Source of the DNA: a virus | DNA length: 32,092 bases | Virus record (IMG/VR): IMGVR_UViG_3300044533_001301 | Location: 1-32,092 of that record | Reading direction: 5' to 3' (one strand) | Translations under genes and position numbers: made by a program | Part shown: piece by piece, positions 1 to 6,187 of the stretch | Layout: each line of letters begins with the position of its first letter | Position numbering within the stretch: position 1 is the first letter of the stretch | Notes under the pieces: generated by a model | What the model was told of the DNA's origin: nothing | The model's database searches: none | What the model saw: only the letters and a program-made list of their open reading frames with translations

Positions 1-127
1 TTATCCTTCTCATATTTTCTAGTTTTCTTTAGGTTGTCTGGATTTATATCCTTTCCTTCTCTAAAGTCAATCATCCAATGACCTTGCAGCACTCCATCAC
101 TTACATAAGTCTCATAAATCATCTTTA
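1..127. repeat. Terminal direct repeat, left copy (circular overlap)
   Basis: These 127 bases are identical to the last 127 bases of the window. An exact overlap of 127 is a common assembler k-mer size, so the simplest reading is a circular or circularly permuted genome whose ends overlap in the contig. A true packaged terminal repeat of this length is possible but less likely. Confidence 0.95.
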
Positions 128-305
128 AAACATCTAGTGAATATGTCTTTCCCATAGTTGTCCATAAAGCAATTGGTCCCCTAGCTGAGCACTGATGGAG
201 TGATATTAAATTAATCCACTTCATCTGAGTCGAGTCATATATTCTCCCATCCATGTATACCATTAACTCTGGATGCCTTGGACTTGGTTTTGGTTCTAAT
301 TTCAT
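1..305 (-). CDS. Hypothetical protein, N-terminal part (gene crosses the circular junction)
   Basis: The ATG is at 305-303, with AGAGG seven or so bases upstream. The frame is open to base 1 and continues, through the repeat, into 31965-31896. Joined as complement(31896..31965,1..305) it gives a 124-aa protein ending DDIYIW. It is Trp-rich and polar, with no signal peptide or membrane segment, and I recognise no family. It belongs to the leftward early block, downstream of several tiny proteins and upstream of the Lys-rich protein at 31732. Function unknown. Confidence 0.8.
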   Translation of the reverse strand, partial: MKLEPKPSPRHPELMVYMDGRIYDSTQMKWINLISLHQCSARGPIALWTTMGKTYSLDVLKMIYETYVSDGVLQGHWMIDFREGKDINPDNLKKTRKYEKD

Positions 306-337
306 TTTACCTCTATTTCTTTTAGTGCTTTCCTAAA

Positions 338-478
338 TTATAACTCACCAATTTTAACAACAAAACATTCTTCAAAATCATAAATTAGCATAAGTTCTTC
401 TGCCGCATCTGCGGTTATTGAACTTGTTGATACATGTAACTGATTGTATAATTGACAATAATAAACATATTCGGTCAT
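338..478 (-). CDS. Small hypothetical protein (46 aa)
   Basis: The start ATG at 478 overlaps the stop of the upstream gene as ATGA (475-478), the same coupling used by its neighbours. The product begins MTEYVYYCQL and ends VVKIGEL. It contains an acidic helix-like stretch (AAEELMLIYDFEE) and two Cys. No known family. The tight overlap and the spacing before the next gene support a real coding sequence, although it is short. Confidence 0.6.
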   Translation of the reverse strand: MTEYVYYCQLYNQLHVSTSSITADAAEELMLIYDFEECFVVKIGEL

Positions 479-804
479 TTTTCACCTGCTTCTTTTAGTG
501 CTTCTAATGTGTGGCCTATTTTAAGTTTTGCAGCGTATGAAGTAATATAAATATCACGCAAATCCTTTAAAGAGTCCTTCGATATATTTAAAGCTTCACG
601 TAGCTTTTTGTTCTCAGCTTGGATTCTGTTCACTTCATCCGCTTCTGATCTTGCCGCTTCTTTCCATTCTAAAATCTCTTTCTGCTTATACCCACAAGCG
701 TCTTGCCATGTTTTCAGTTCAGGGCAATGGTAGGATACGTAATAGCTAAATGGTAAGTTTTCTCCCATATATTTTACAAATGCTTCTTTGTCTTTATTGT
801 TCAT
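475..804 (-). CDS. Hypothetical coiled-coil protein (109 aa)
   Basis: This soluble, charged protein has heptad-like helices over roughly residues 45-90 (Glu/Lys/Leu-rich, around NRIQAENKKLREAL), consistent with a coiled coil. The start overlaps the upstream stop as ATGA (801-804). Its first 20 bases match the first 20 bases of the upstream gene at 19 positions, so the two N-termini (MNNKDKE and MNDKDKD) may come from a local duplication or a shared translation-start signal. Early leftward block; function unknown. Confidence 0.65.
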   Translation of the reverse strand: MNNKDKEAFVKYMGENLPFSYYVSYHCPELKTWQDACGYKQKEILEWKEAARSEADEVNRIQAENKKLREALNISKDSLKDLRDIYITSYAAKLKIGHTLEALKEAGEK

Positions 805-986
805 TTTGATTTCCTTTTATGAAGTTCTCTCAATCCTTCGGTCGCCAACTCTCTAGCTTTATCAATTAAACAGTTTATAACCGAGTTATAGTGTTCTCCT
901 CTATTGTCGTGAATCGCTGAAATTCCTTCCAGGCAATCATAAATAAGCTTAAATTGTTCTATAGTATCTTTGTCTTTATCGTTCAT
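801..986 (-). CDS. Small hypothetical protein (61 aa)
   Basis: The protein starts MNDKDKDTIEQF and ends LHKRKSK, is highly charged and mostly helical by composition, and has two Cys. Both ends overlap their neighbours by four bases (ATGA at 983-986 and 801-804), which places it in the translationally coupled early chain. The opening of the gene is nearly identical to the opening of the downstream gene. No family recognised. Confidence 0.65.
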   Translation of the reverse strand: MNDKDKDTIEQFKLIYDCLEGISAIHDNRGEHYNSVINCLIDKARELATEGLRELHKRKSK

Positions 987-1144
987 TCATTCCATCCTAA
1001 TGCTTTAGAAAGATCTTTAACCAGGTGATTATTAATCTTTTCAAGCTTTTCAATTCTATCTTCAAGATCTTGAATCAATTTAGTGGCTTCGATTATTGAA
1101 TCAACCAATTGATCCTTTTCTTTATTCTCATATAATTCCTTCAT
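983..1144 (-). CDS. Small coiled-coil protein (53 aa)
   Basis: The ATG at 1144 overlaps the stop of the XRE regulator gene as ATGA, and its own stop overlaps the next start in the same way. The product (MKELYENKEKDQ... to ...LGWNE) has a clear heptad region around LIQDLEDRIEKLEKINNHL, so a short dimeric coiled coil is likely. Co-translation with the regulator suggests, by inference only, an accessory or antagonist role for that regulator. Confidence 0.65.
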   Translation of the reverse strand: MKELYENKEKDQLVDSIIEATKLIQDLEDRIEKLEKINNHLVKDLSKALGWNE

Positions 1145-1404
1145 TTTAATGCCTCTGTGGTTATGTTGTTCTTATAGTCATTAATCATAAGTGATATAAT
1201 CTCATCCCTTGAAACCATGATTGAGCATGACAATCTATTTATCATCTTTGGTGGAAGTTGCTGCAATCCTCTCTCGATGTTTGATATGGTCTGACCATTC
1301 CTGGTTGACCATCCCATCATAGAATTAAGCTTTCCCTGGGATAAATTTAACTCTGATCTTTTTTGTTTGATTAGTTTGGCAAGTTCGTTTGATCTTGATC
1401 TCAT
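1141..1404 (-). CDS. XRE/Cro-family helix-turn-helix regulator (87 aa)
   Basis: An HTH_3-like domain spans about residues 9-60. A first helix (LAKLIKQKRSEL) is followed by LSQGKLNSMMG, then a recognition helix around QTISNIERG, with the usual Pro-containing helix after it. It is a single-domain protein with no cleavage or dimerisation domain like that of lambda CI, so a Cro- or phage-activator-like role is more likely. It is the only clear HTH repressor in the genome and the best candidate to read the dyads at 3970-3996 and 31382-31398. Its ribosome site lies inside a hairpin (1411-1426), hinting at control of its own translation. Confidence 0.85.
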   Translation of the reverse strand: MRSRSNELAKLIKQKRSELNLSQGKLNSMMGWSTRNGQTISNIERGLQQLPPKMINRLSCSIMVSRDEIISLMINDYKNNITTEALK

Positions 1405-1410
1405 TTAATA

Positions 1411-1426
1411 CCTCCAATGGTGGAGG
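1411..1426 (-). promoter_or_regulatory. Hairpin that hides the ribosome site of the XRE gene
   Basis: On the minus strand the dyad CCTCCA-N4-TGGAGG lies just before the XRE start codon (1404). The right arm GGAGG is the Shine-Dalgarno of that gene and the left arm CCTCC is its exact complement. In RNA this would mask the ribosome site; as DNA it could be an operator. The geometry is seen directly; the function is inferred. Confidence 0.55.
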
Positions 1427-1459
1427 AATTTATAAAACAATTCTTTTAGGATTTAAAGC

Positions 1460-1693
1460 TTAATCTTCTGATTCGGTAATTTCTTCTTGATTGCCAATGA
1501 TTTTCATGCGTTGTCTCCAAAGATTGTGGCTTTTCTGCTTACTTATTGCTCTTTGGTATTGATTGTAATCCCTAGTCTCATAATCAAACTTTGCTTTCTC
1601 TTCGTTGATCATGACTTGCATTAAATCGTGTTCTCTTTTCTTTTCATCTGGACAATTTAACCATCTGTTTAGGAAGATGACCTGAGCAGTCAC
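1460..1693 (-). CDS. Hypothetical protein (77 aa)
   Basis: The protein is charged, Gln/Lys/Glu-rich and helical (MTAQVIFLNRWLNC... ending ITESED). There is no signal peptide, and the few hydrophobic residues lie only at the N-terminus. Its start overlaps the stop of the HExxH gene as ATGA (1690-1693). Fifty-five non-coding bases separate its end from the XRE gene. No family recognised. Confidence 0.65.
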   Translation of the reverse strand: MTAQVIFLNRWLNCPDEKKREHDLMQVMINEEKAKFDYETRDYNQYQRAISKQKSHNLWRQRMKIIGNQEEITESED

Positions 1694-1989
1694 AAACCCT
1701 CTTTTTTAATATCATTGAAAAAAGCAGTTAGAAGTTGGCAGTACATCTCATTTTCATTGTCGCTTAATTTTTGGCTGATCCCGGTTAGTTCTAAAAAGAA
1801 ATGAGCAGCTTCATGGCATAAAGTCTCATACTTCATTGCCTCATCTTGATTCTTTTCTAGATAAATTGTTTTCTCATCATAGTTGCATAAACCCAGGCAT
1901 GGTTGACCCTGATAAACCAAGCCAACTCCTTGCTTGATTTTTACAACTCTCCCAAGGATGCTTAATTGCTTTGGGAATTTCTTTTTCAT
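1690..1989 (-). CDS. Small HExxH zinc metallopeptidase-like protein (99 aa)
   Basis: The protein has HEAAH at residues 59-63, followed by acidic residues (Glu79, Glu81) that could be the third zinc ligand. This layout resembles the minimal ImmA/IrrE-like or phage-type gluzincin proteins often found in early regions. The N-terminal half forms beta-type sequence around LGRVVKIKQGVGLVY. ImmA-like peptidases cut XRE-family repressors, and an XRE gene lies two genes downstream, so a regulatory protease is a reasonable inference. A non-catalytic fold cannot be excluded. The start overlaps the upstream gene by four bases. Confidence 0.6.
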   Translation of the reverse strand: MKKKFPKQLSILGRVVKIKQGVGLVYQGQPCLGLCNYDEKTIYLEKNQDEAMKYETLCHEAAHFFLELTGISQKLSDNENEMYCQLLTAFFNDIKKEGL

Positions 1990-2954
1990 TTAGCAAAACC
2001 CTTTCTGATGTCTTTATCAATTAAGTTTTCTTTTGCAACGAAGCTCTTGGAGCATTTAGAACATTTGAAAACTTGAAACGCCCCCTGCTTTGTGTACTTC
2101 AATCCATTCTTTATAAATGTTTCATTTTTACAAACGCATACTGTCTTTTGATAATACGCTTGGAAACTTATAGAGGAGTCATAGCGTATGAGTTTATTAT
2201 AAACTTCAATTAATGTTTCCACATCTTGTTTGTTGTATAATTCCATTTCCTCAAAAGCTTTTTTGTTGCCTTTCAAACATTCTGACCACATAGAAAAGCC
2301 GACAAACTCGCTATGTTTTGACTTTTCTGTGCATCCAAGAAACTTTGCAATGTACTCAAGTTTGTTGCTTGTAAATGAGAACAATCTTCTTGCTATTTTA
2401 AGTGTGTCTATGGATTGCTTTGGGGTTATAGGATCTAGATTAAAATAGATAAATCTAGCATTGAGCTTTTTTATATCAAACTTATCCCCATTGTGGGTTA
2501 GTAGAATATCTGCCTCTGATATTAAGTGATGAATCCCTTCCATCAGCATCCTGTCATCCTCAACTGGATTGGAGTGCCTTTGGTCCATGTAATGGATCTT
2601 ATCTTCATCAAGAAACCTGGCAGAATAGCTTAAAACAAACCAGTCCCTATCAATTTGATTCAACCCTACATTCTGATCGTAAAGACCCCAGACATGAGCT
2701 TTAATCGGTGCAGTCTCAATATCAAATGCTAGTATCTTTGGTGGTCTTATCACCACCTCCACAGGTTCAGATGTGTGGGCTGATCTATTGGCTTCTAATC
2801 CTGCTGCTTTTACAATCTCTGAGAATTTATATTTATTGATTTGTCTCTTTGATGCTCCACTGGCCGTAAACTCTCTCAAGGTTGGAGACTTATCAAGCTC
2901 ACTAGCAAGTTGCTTTAGCTTACATACTAAGTCATGAAAGGTAACTTTCTCCAT
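1986..2954 (-). CDS. RNase H-fold 3'-5' exonuclease with N-terminal HNH-repeat-like domain and C-terminal zinc finger
   Basis: Three parts are visible. Residues 5-55 resemble the small helical repeat seen beside HNH and homing endonucleases (Leu-rich helix, SPTLREF, ending AAGLEAN). Residues 73-255 form a DnaQ/YprB-type exonuclease: AFDIE (Asp78, Glu80), HNGDKFD (154-160) and YNKQDV (240-245) supply the acidic metal-binding residues. Residues 273-301 carry CxC and CxxC pairs that should bind zinc. The combination suggests DNA binding plus nuclease activity, perhaps in recombination or host DNA degradation. The exonuclease fold is well supported; the biological role is inferred. Confidence 0.75.
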   Translation of the reverse strand: MEKVTFHDLVCKLKQLASELDKSPTLREFTASGASKRQINKYKFSEIVKAAGLEANRSAHTSEPVEVVIRPPKILAFDIETAPIKAHVWGLYDQNVGLNQIDRDWFVLSYSARFLDEDKIHYMDQRHSNPVEDDRMLMEGIHHLISEADILLTHNGDKFDIKKLNARFIYFNLDPITPKQSIDTLKIARRLFSFTSNKLEYIAKFLGCTEKSKHSEFVGFSMWSECLKGNKKAFEEMELYNKQDVETLIEVYNKLIRYDSSISFQAYYQKTVCVCKNETFIKNGLKYTKQGAFQVFKCSKCSKSFVAKENLIDKDIRKGFAK

Positions 2955-2963
2955 GATCTTATC

Positions 2964-2982
2964 GTTGCAACTTAGTTACAAC
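2964..2982. repeat. Paired 8-bp boxes before the exonuclease gene
   Basis: The gap between the HNH gene and the exonuclease gene contains GTTGCAAC, three bases, then GTTACAAC. The first box is a perfect palindrome and the second differs by one base. They could form an operator or a mild hairpin; nothing else in the 39-bp gap looks functional. Confidence 0.35.
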
Positions 2983-2993
2983 ATGGCAATAAG

Positions 2994-3287
2994 TTATGTT
3001 GAGTGTATCCATTTACCCATGATCAACTCCCATCCATTTGAGATAAGCCAATCGTTTACAGATGAATACTTTTTAGCAAATGAGACTGTTCCAATCTTAT
3101 GAGTTTCTACATGATGCCATGAGCATAGTGACATTAAGTTCCAAGATAACTCACTACACTCTGGATAGGCTTTTCTAGAATATACATGATGGAAGGTAAC
3201 CATCTGGGATTGATTTAATCCGCATACTATACAAGGTGAGCTAGATTGATAGTTCTTCATTATTTCTTTGGAAAATATTCCATCCAC
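2994..3287 (-). CDS. HNH-type nuclease-like protein (97 aa)
   Basis: A zinc-bound HNH core is visible: Cys19-x2-Cys22, the His33-His34 pair, Asn50, then Cys55 with His58-His59 and His63. The arrangement resembles compact phage HNH proteins (NinG/DUF968-like) that cut branched or nicked DNA. A GAGGT ribosome site lies about eight bases before the ATG at 3287, supporting this start with a 28-base overlap onto the upstream gene. An alternative ATG at 3260 would give a TAATG junction. The exact substrate is unknown. Confidence 0.7.
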   Translation of the reverse strand: MDGIFSKEIMKNYQSSSPCIVCGLNQSQMVTFHHVYSRKAYPECSELSWNLMSLCSWHHVETHKIGTVSFAKKYSSVNDWLISNGWELIMGKWIHST

Positions 3288-3676
3288 TTATACCTCAATC
3301 CAATAATTGGCTTAAAGCTCACCTTTCCAGGTTTCTTTATCCTTTTAAACCTTGCATTTGACTTATTTGACTTGATTTGGTTACAGGTCTTGCAAAGTAT
3401 TTGAAGGTTATTGTGGTGTAAGGCAAGTGAAGGTGCTTTTGTTATAGGTTTTATGTGATCTATTTGAAGCTCTTTATCTGAACCACAACAGACACAGATG
3501 TTCTCATACTTTGAATACACATAATTCTTTAATAATCTCCAATCATTTGAGTAGAAGAATCTTTTTTTGTTTTCAACTGAAAGATCAAAATTATCCAAAA
3601 CATTCTTAATCTGTTTATTTCTTATTTTGACTTTCTCATACCTCTGATCTGGTAATAACTTGATTACTAAATCCAT
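3260..3676 (-). CDS. HNH endonuclease (138 aa)
   Basis: A classic HNH motif occupies residues 61-103: CVCC, then QIDHIKPI (Asp73-His74), Asn90 in HHNNLQILC, and Cys95-x2-Cys98-Asn99. The N-terminal 50 residues are basic and probably bind DNA. It is the first gene of the leftward early block, with AGGAG upstream of the ATG. Phage HNH proteins serve in packaging, host DNA nicking or homing; here it is far from the terminase and opens an early operon, so early DNA processing or homing is more likely. Confidence 0.85.
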   Translation of the reverse strand: MDLVIKLLPDQRYEKVKIRNKQIKNVLDNFDLSVENKKRFFYSNDWRLLKNYVYSKYENICVCCGSDKELQIDHIKPITKAPSLALHHNNLQILCKTCNQIKSNKSNARFKRIKKPGKVSFKPIIGLRYKWMEYFPKK

Positions 3677-3969
3677 AAATACTTACTCCTAATATAATTG
3701 CTTTTAGGTGAGAGGGAATAGAAGAGCAAGGGAGATGAACTAAGCTTAGTAATTATTACCTACTTAATCATTCCTTGCCTATTCGCCTTGTATCACCTTA
3801 AGCATTTGCTTTTCGGAGCCGAGGTTTATAGGTTGCTTCTGAGGTTTCATAGCAGTATCAACGGACTCTTTCTGCTAATCAATGGCGAAACAACAATCCC
3901 ATAGGTCACGTAATTCTGTTATAATCAATTCAACACGATTTGTAAGATATAATTTTTATGCATTATCTA

Positions 3970-3996
3970 TCTAATAATTAGATTGTAATAATTACA
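3970..3996. promoter_or_regulatory. Two adjacent 13-bp operator-like dyads
   Basis: TCTAATAATTAGA (3970-3982) and TGTAATAATTACA (3984-3996) are both perfect inverted repeats around a three-base centre (5-3-5). They lie one base apart, 14 bases centre to centre, and share the core TAATAATTA. The second matches the TGTAA-N3-TTACA dyad at 31384-31396 beside the late promoter. They sit just upstream of the early rightward -10 box, where a repressor or activator would act. Confidence 0.65.
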
Positions 3997-4018
3997 TATT
4001 TAGATTTTAAGAATAATG

Positions 4019-4046
4019 TATAATAATTCACCCAGAAATTAGGAGG
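4019..4046 (+). promoter_or_regulatory. Early rightward -10 box and strong ribosome site
   Basis: A perfect TATAAT at 4019-4024 lies upstream of AGGAGG at 4041-4046, which is six bases before the ATG at 4053. No good -35 hexamer is placed 16-18 bases upstream. This fits a promoter that needs an activator bound at the dyads 3970-3996, or an AT-rich promoter tolerant of a poor -35. Confidence 0.5.
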
Positions 4047-4052
4047 TATGAA

Positions 4053-4685
4053 ATGAATATTAACGCAGTAGTTAATTACAATAAATCATGGGGCGATCAT
4101 GAGTCCAATAGACGCATTGCTAACTCAGATAAAGGTCAAGGCTTCCATGAGGCTGAGATAGAGAACGCACTAAAGGATATGGCTCTAAGGTTTGAGAGAT
4201 CCCCGGGACAATCAACCATCAAGCTTTGGGCAGCTGATCTTGCCTCGCTAGGTTATAAGTGTGACCTGGTTAGAATGGTATGCAAATCAGTTCCATACAA
4301 AATGGATAAGCATCCTACTTTAAATGAGTTAATGGCTCTAATTAAGCCATATTTGGCTAAGGATGAAGTTATAGTTGATGAGCTGACTGATCTATCATAT
4401 CGCTGTTATCCTCATTTAAAAGCCAAATTCCTAGCTGTGGGGGATCAAAATACCCTAACCCTCATGACCAAATCCTATGCCATCCATGTTTTCCCTTTCT
4501 GTGAGCATTTCACTGAGATGCATAAAGAGATGCTAGTGCTCAATGATTGGCTTAGATCATATTTCAAGGCATCTCCCCAGGCTATAATTGATCAAGGAAG
4601 AATATCCAATGATGCTTTTGACCGAAAAGATTTAGATTACTTTGTTAACCCATTGAAAAGATATGCAAAAGAGAATAAACTTTAA
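4053..4685 (+). CDS. Early protein of unknown function, possibly helicase-loader-like (210 aa)
   Basis: This is the first gene of the rightward early block, with an AGGAGG ribosome site. The central part (about residues 36-100) is helical: LKDMALRF, then LWAADLASLGY, then KHPTLNELMALI. That pattern (helix, W..L motif, then a conserved Pro followed by a helix) resembles G39P-type helicase loaders and related replication proteins. The C-terminal half has no clear motif. Leading the block that holds ERF and SSB fits a replication role. The similarity is by pattern only, so the assignment is tentative. Confidence 0.4.
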   Translation: MNINAVVNYNKSWGDHESNRRIANSDKGQGFHEAEIENALKDMALRFERSPGQSTIKLWAADLASLGYKCDLVRMVCKSVPYKMDKHPTLNELMALIKPYLAKDEVIVDELTDLSYRCYPHLKAKFLAVGDQNTLTLMTKSYAIHVFPFCEHFTEMHKEMLVLNDWLRSYFKASPQAIIDQGRISNDAFDRKDLDYFVNPLKRYAKENKL

Positions 4686-4692
4686 ATACTTG

Positions 4693-4721
4693 TTGATTCG
4701 TAACACGTTATGTATTAGAAT
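4693..4721 (+). promoter_or_regulatory. Candidate internal early promoter
   Basis: TTGATT (4693-4698), a 17-base spacer, and TAGAAT (4716-4721) match the sigma-70 pattern well. The spacer contains a small dyad TAAC-AC-GTTA (4701-4710). It precedes the gene at 4753 and could raise expression of the small proteins and ERF/SSB genes. Confidence 0.45.
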
Positions 4722-4752
4722 AGGTTCATACGAAACAACAAAGAGGTATAAA

Positions 4753-4992
4753 ATGAGAAACACATCTGCTGAAAACAATTTAAAAAACATTTTTAATAAA
4801 TTTAATTTTAAAACATTACAAATATCAGTTGTAAAAGACGTTGTGCTGGTTAGATTTGAAAACTCTGAAATGATTACAGCTGAAATGATGATGGTCTTCA
4901 TATCAAAATCTGGTTTTGTTGATGTTGAAATTGAGAGAGTAAATAAAAAAGACTGGTCCATGTTAAGTTTTATTATCCCAGAGGCAGCTTAA
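4753..4992 (+). CDS. Small hypothetical protein (79 aa)
   Basis: The frame is open from 4663, but the ATG at 4753 is preceded by AAGAGG at a good distance, and the candidate promoter at 4693-4721 would exclude the earlier start. The product (MRNTSAENNL... ending FIIPEAA) alternates helix and beta-strand segments, around LQISVVKDVVLVRF and DVEIERV, suggesting a compact alpha/beta fold. No family recognised. It is followed two bases later by the gene at 4994. Confidence 0.65.
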   Translation: MRNTSAENNLKNIFNKFNFKTLQISVVKDVVLVRFENSEMITAEMMMVFISKSGFVDVEIERVNKKDWSMLSFIIPEAA

Positions 4993-4993
4993 T

Positions 4994-5161
4994 ATGCCTG
5001 CAAAACTTAAGGGAACAGAAGTTAGACAGCCAGTGTCCATCCGACTTCAACCATCTGATAAGAAATTAATAATAGAACACTTTGGATCTTTACAGGTTTG
5101 GATTGATCAGTGTTTAGATGTACTTAAAAAAACAAAAGAGGTAAAAAATGAAATCAAGTAA
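4994..5161 (+). CDS. Small putative DNA-binding protein, ribbon-helix-helix-like (55 aa)
   Basis: The ATG follows the previous stop by one base, with GAGG nine bases upstream. A short N-terminal strand (VSIRLQ, residues 14-19) is followed by two helices (PSDKKLIIEHFG and SLQVWIDQCLDVLKK). This order is that of ribbon-helix-helix (Arc/CopG-like) proteins, which bind DNA as dimers. Its last codons contain the ribosome site and start of the next gene. It could be a second regulator acting on the genome's dyads. The fold is inferred from pattern only. Confidence 0.5.
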   Translation: MPAKLKGTEVRQPVSIRLQPSDKKLIIEHFGSLQVWIDQCLDVLKKTKEVKNEIK

Positions 5162-5333
5162 AATGATTATGATGAATAAAAAAGGTGATTTGCTAGTGTT
5201 CTGGTGGACCAGAAAAAAACTTTATATCGAAAGCAAGTTTGGAACAATTTTTACTGAGCAAGTTGACGAAGTGTTACACCAAGTCGCATACGACCTAAGC
5301 CAAGATGAACTTACTTATATTGGTGATGTATGA
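5148..5333 (+). CDS. Small hypothetical protein (61 aa)
   Basis: AGAGG precedes the ATG. The gene overlaps the previous one by 14 bases and the next by four (ATGA at 5330-5333). The product has a Met-rich start, then a Trp-pair strand (LLVFWWTRKKLYIESKFG) and an acidic helical end. No signal peptide, no recognised family. Confidence 0.6.
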   Translation: MKSSKMIMMNKKGDLLVFWWTRKKLYIESKFGTIFTEQVDEVLHQVAYDLSQDELTYIGDV

Positions 5334-5572
5334 CTTCAGAGATTATTATTTGCCCAATATGCAAATCAGAAAAGGTTCTGAATTATGGCGGCAAAATGGC
5401 GGCAGATGATGAAGTAGCATCAGAAGAAAAATGTATGTGCAGAAAAAAGCATTTACTTATTAACGGAAAAAAGATACTAGATCATGCGCTAATGATTATA
5501 AAACAAAATGAGGTAAAAAATGAAAAATCTAAACCTGTTTCAAAAAATAAACGAAATTCAAAAAAAGGTTAA
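5330..5572 (+). CDS. Small Cys-motif protein, possible zinc ribbon (80 aa)
   Basis: The N-terminus contains CPIC (residues 8-11) and, about 24 residues later, CMC (35-37), a spacing that could form a zinc ribbon. The C-terminal third is very basic (from NEVKNEKS to the end), partly because it is read through the ribosome site and first codons of the ERF gene. The ATGA start overlap couples it to the gene before. Possibly a DNA- or protein-binding adaptor; function unknown. Confidence 0.55.
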   Translation: MTSEIIICPICKSEKVLNYGGKMAADDEVASEEKCMCRKKHLLINGKKILDHALMIIKQNEVKNEKSKPVSKNKRNSKKG

Positions 5573-6185
5573 GTCAGTCCATAAGGGATCGACTGTAAAA
5601 ATAAATGATCGGTCATCTTATACGGCCGTTTCGCATGACGATGTTACTTCTTTGCTCCATGATCCGATAGCTGAATTTGGAATTGTTGCAATGCCTAGAA
5701 TGGAAACTTGCGAGCTTGAAATAATTGAAACACAAAAAGAATACCAAGGTAAAATTACAACCCAGAAAAATTACCTAGTGAGAGTTTGGGCTTCTGTAAC
5801 ATTTTTTAATTCAGAAGATAAGTCAGATCAATTTCAAACTCAATGCTTTGCCTATGCTATTGATTCAGGAGATAAAGCCACTGGTAAAGCTTACTCTATG
5901 GCGATTAAATACTGCTATCTTAAAACATTCATGCTTGAGTCTTTAGATGATGAAGAGTCTAGAGACTGGGAAAATTCTTGGAAAAATGAACCATCAATCA
6001 AACAATGGGGCCACGTTTCTTCCGCTGTAAAGATTGACACCCAGAAGCCTTCGGTGGGTGCAGCAACTACACTGGCTTCTGATGCTCAGAAATCACTTTT
6101 AAAAAGATTAGGCGTACAATTTAATAATGATATTTCAAAAAATGAAGCTTCTAAGCTTATAGAACAGAACAATAAAAGAGGGTAA
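5520..6185 (+). CDS. erf: ERF-family single-strand annealing protein (221 aa)
   Basis: The diagnostic ERF core is visible at residues 117-139: GDKATGKAYSMAIKYCYLKT, preceded by FAYAIDSG. After a linker, the C-terminal part (about 185-217) has the ASDAQKSLLKRLG pattern that many phage annealing proteins carry. ERF proteins form rings that anneal complementary single strands for recombination and genome circularisation. The start has GAGGT and lies 53 bases inside the preceding gene. It is followed directly by SSB and an exonuclease, a usual phage recombination set. Confidence 0.9.
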   Translation: MKNLNLFQKINEIQKKVKSVHKGSTVKINDRSSYTAVSHDDVTSLLHDPIAEFGIVAMPRMETCELEIIETQKEYQGKITTQKNYLVRVWASVTFFNSEDKSDQFQTQCFAYAIDSGDKATGKAYSMAIKYCYLKTFMLESLDDEESRDWENSWKNEPSIKQWGHVSSAVKIDTQKPSVGAATTLASDAQKSLLKRLGVQFNNDISKNEASKLIEQNNKRG

Positions 6186-6187
6186 TG

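Larger units (their letters stand above)
3677..4052. promoter_or_regulatory. Divergent early control region (376 bp, no convincing gene)
   Basis: This is the only long gap in the genome. It separates the two divergent early blocks. It contains a perfect 12-bp palindrome ACTAAGCTTAGT (3739-3750), two adjacent 13-bp dyads (3970-3996) and a TATAAT box (4019-4024). For the leftward block a weak promoter (TTGCTC, 17 bases, TAAAAG on the minus strand) precedes the AGGAG site of the HNH gene. No tRNA-like fold is apparent. The relatively GC-richer middle (about 3785-3905) has no assigned role and could hold an origin or a small RNA. Confidence 0.6.

Noticed and set aside
3779-3850. A 23-codon frame on the minus strand (starting MKPQKQPINL) in the early control region
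   Set aside because: It has no ribosome site at a usable distance and no coupling to a neighbour, and its length is near chance.
3881-3973. A 30-codon plus-strand frame in the early control region
   Set aside because: No ribosome site, and it overlaps the AT-rich dyads.
4632-4961. A 109-codon minus-strand frame opposite the 4753 gene
   Set aside because: It is the shadow of coupled plus-strand genes, lacks a ribosome site and has biased hydrophobic content.
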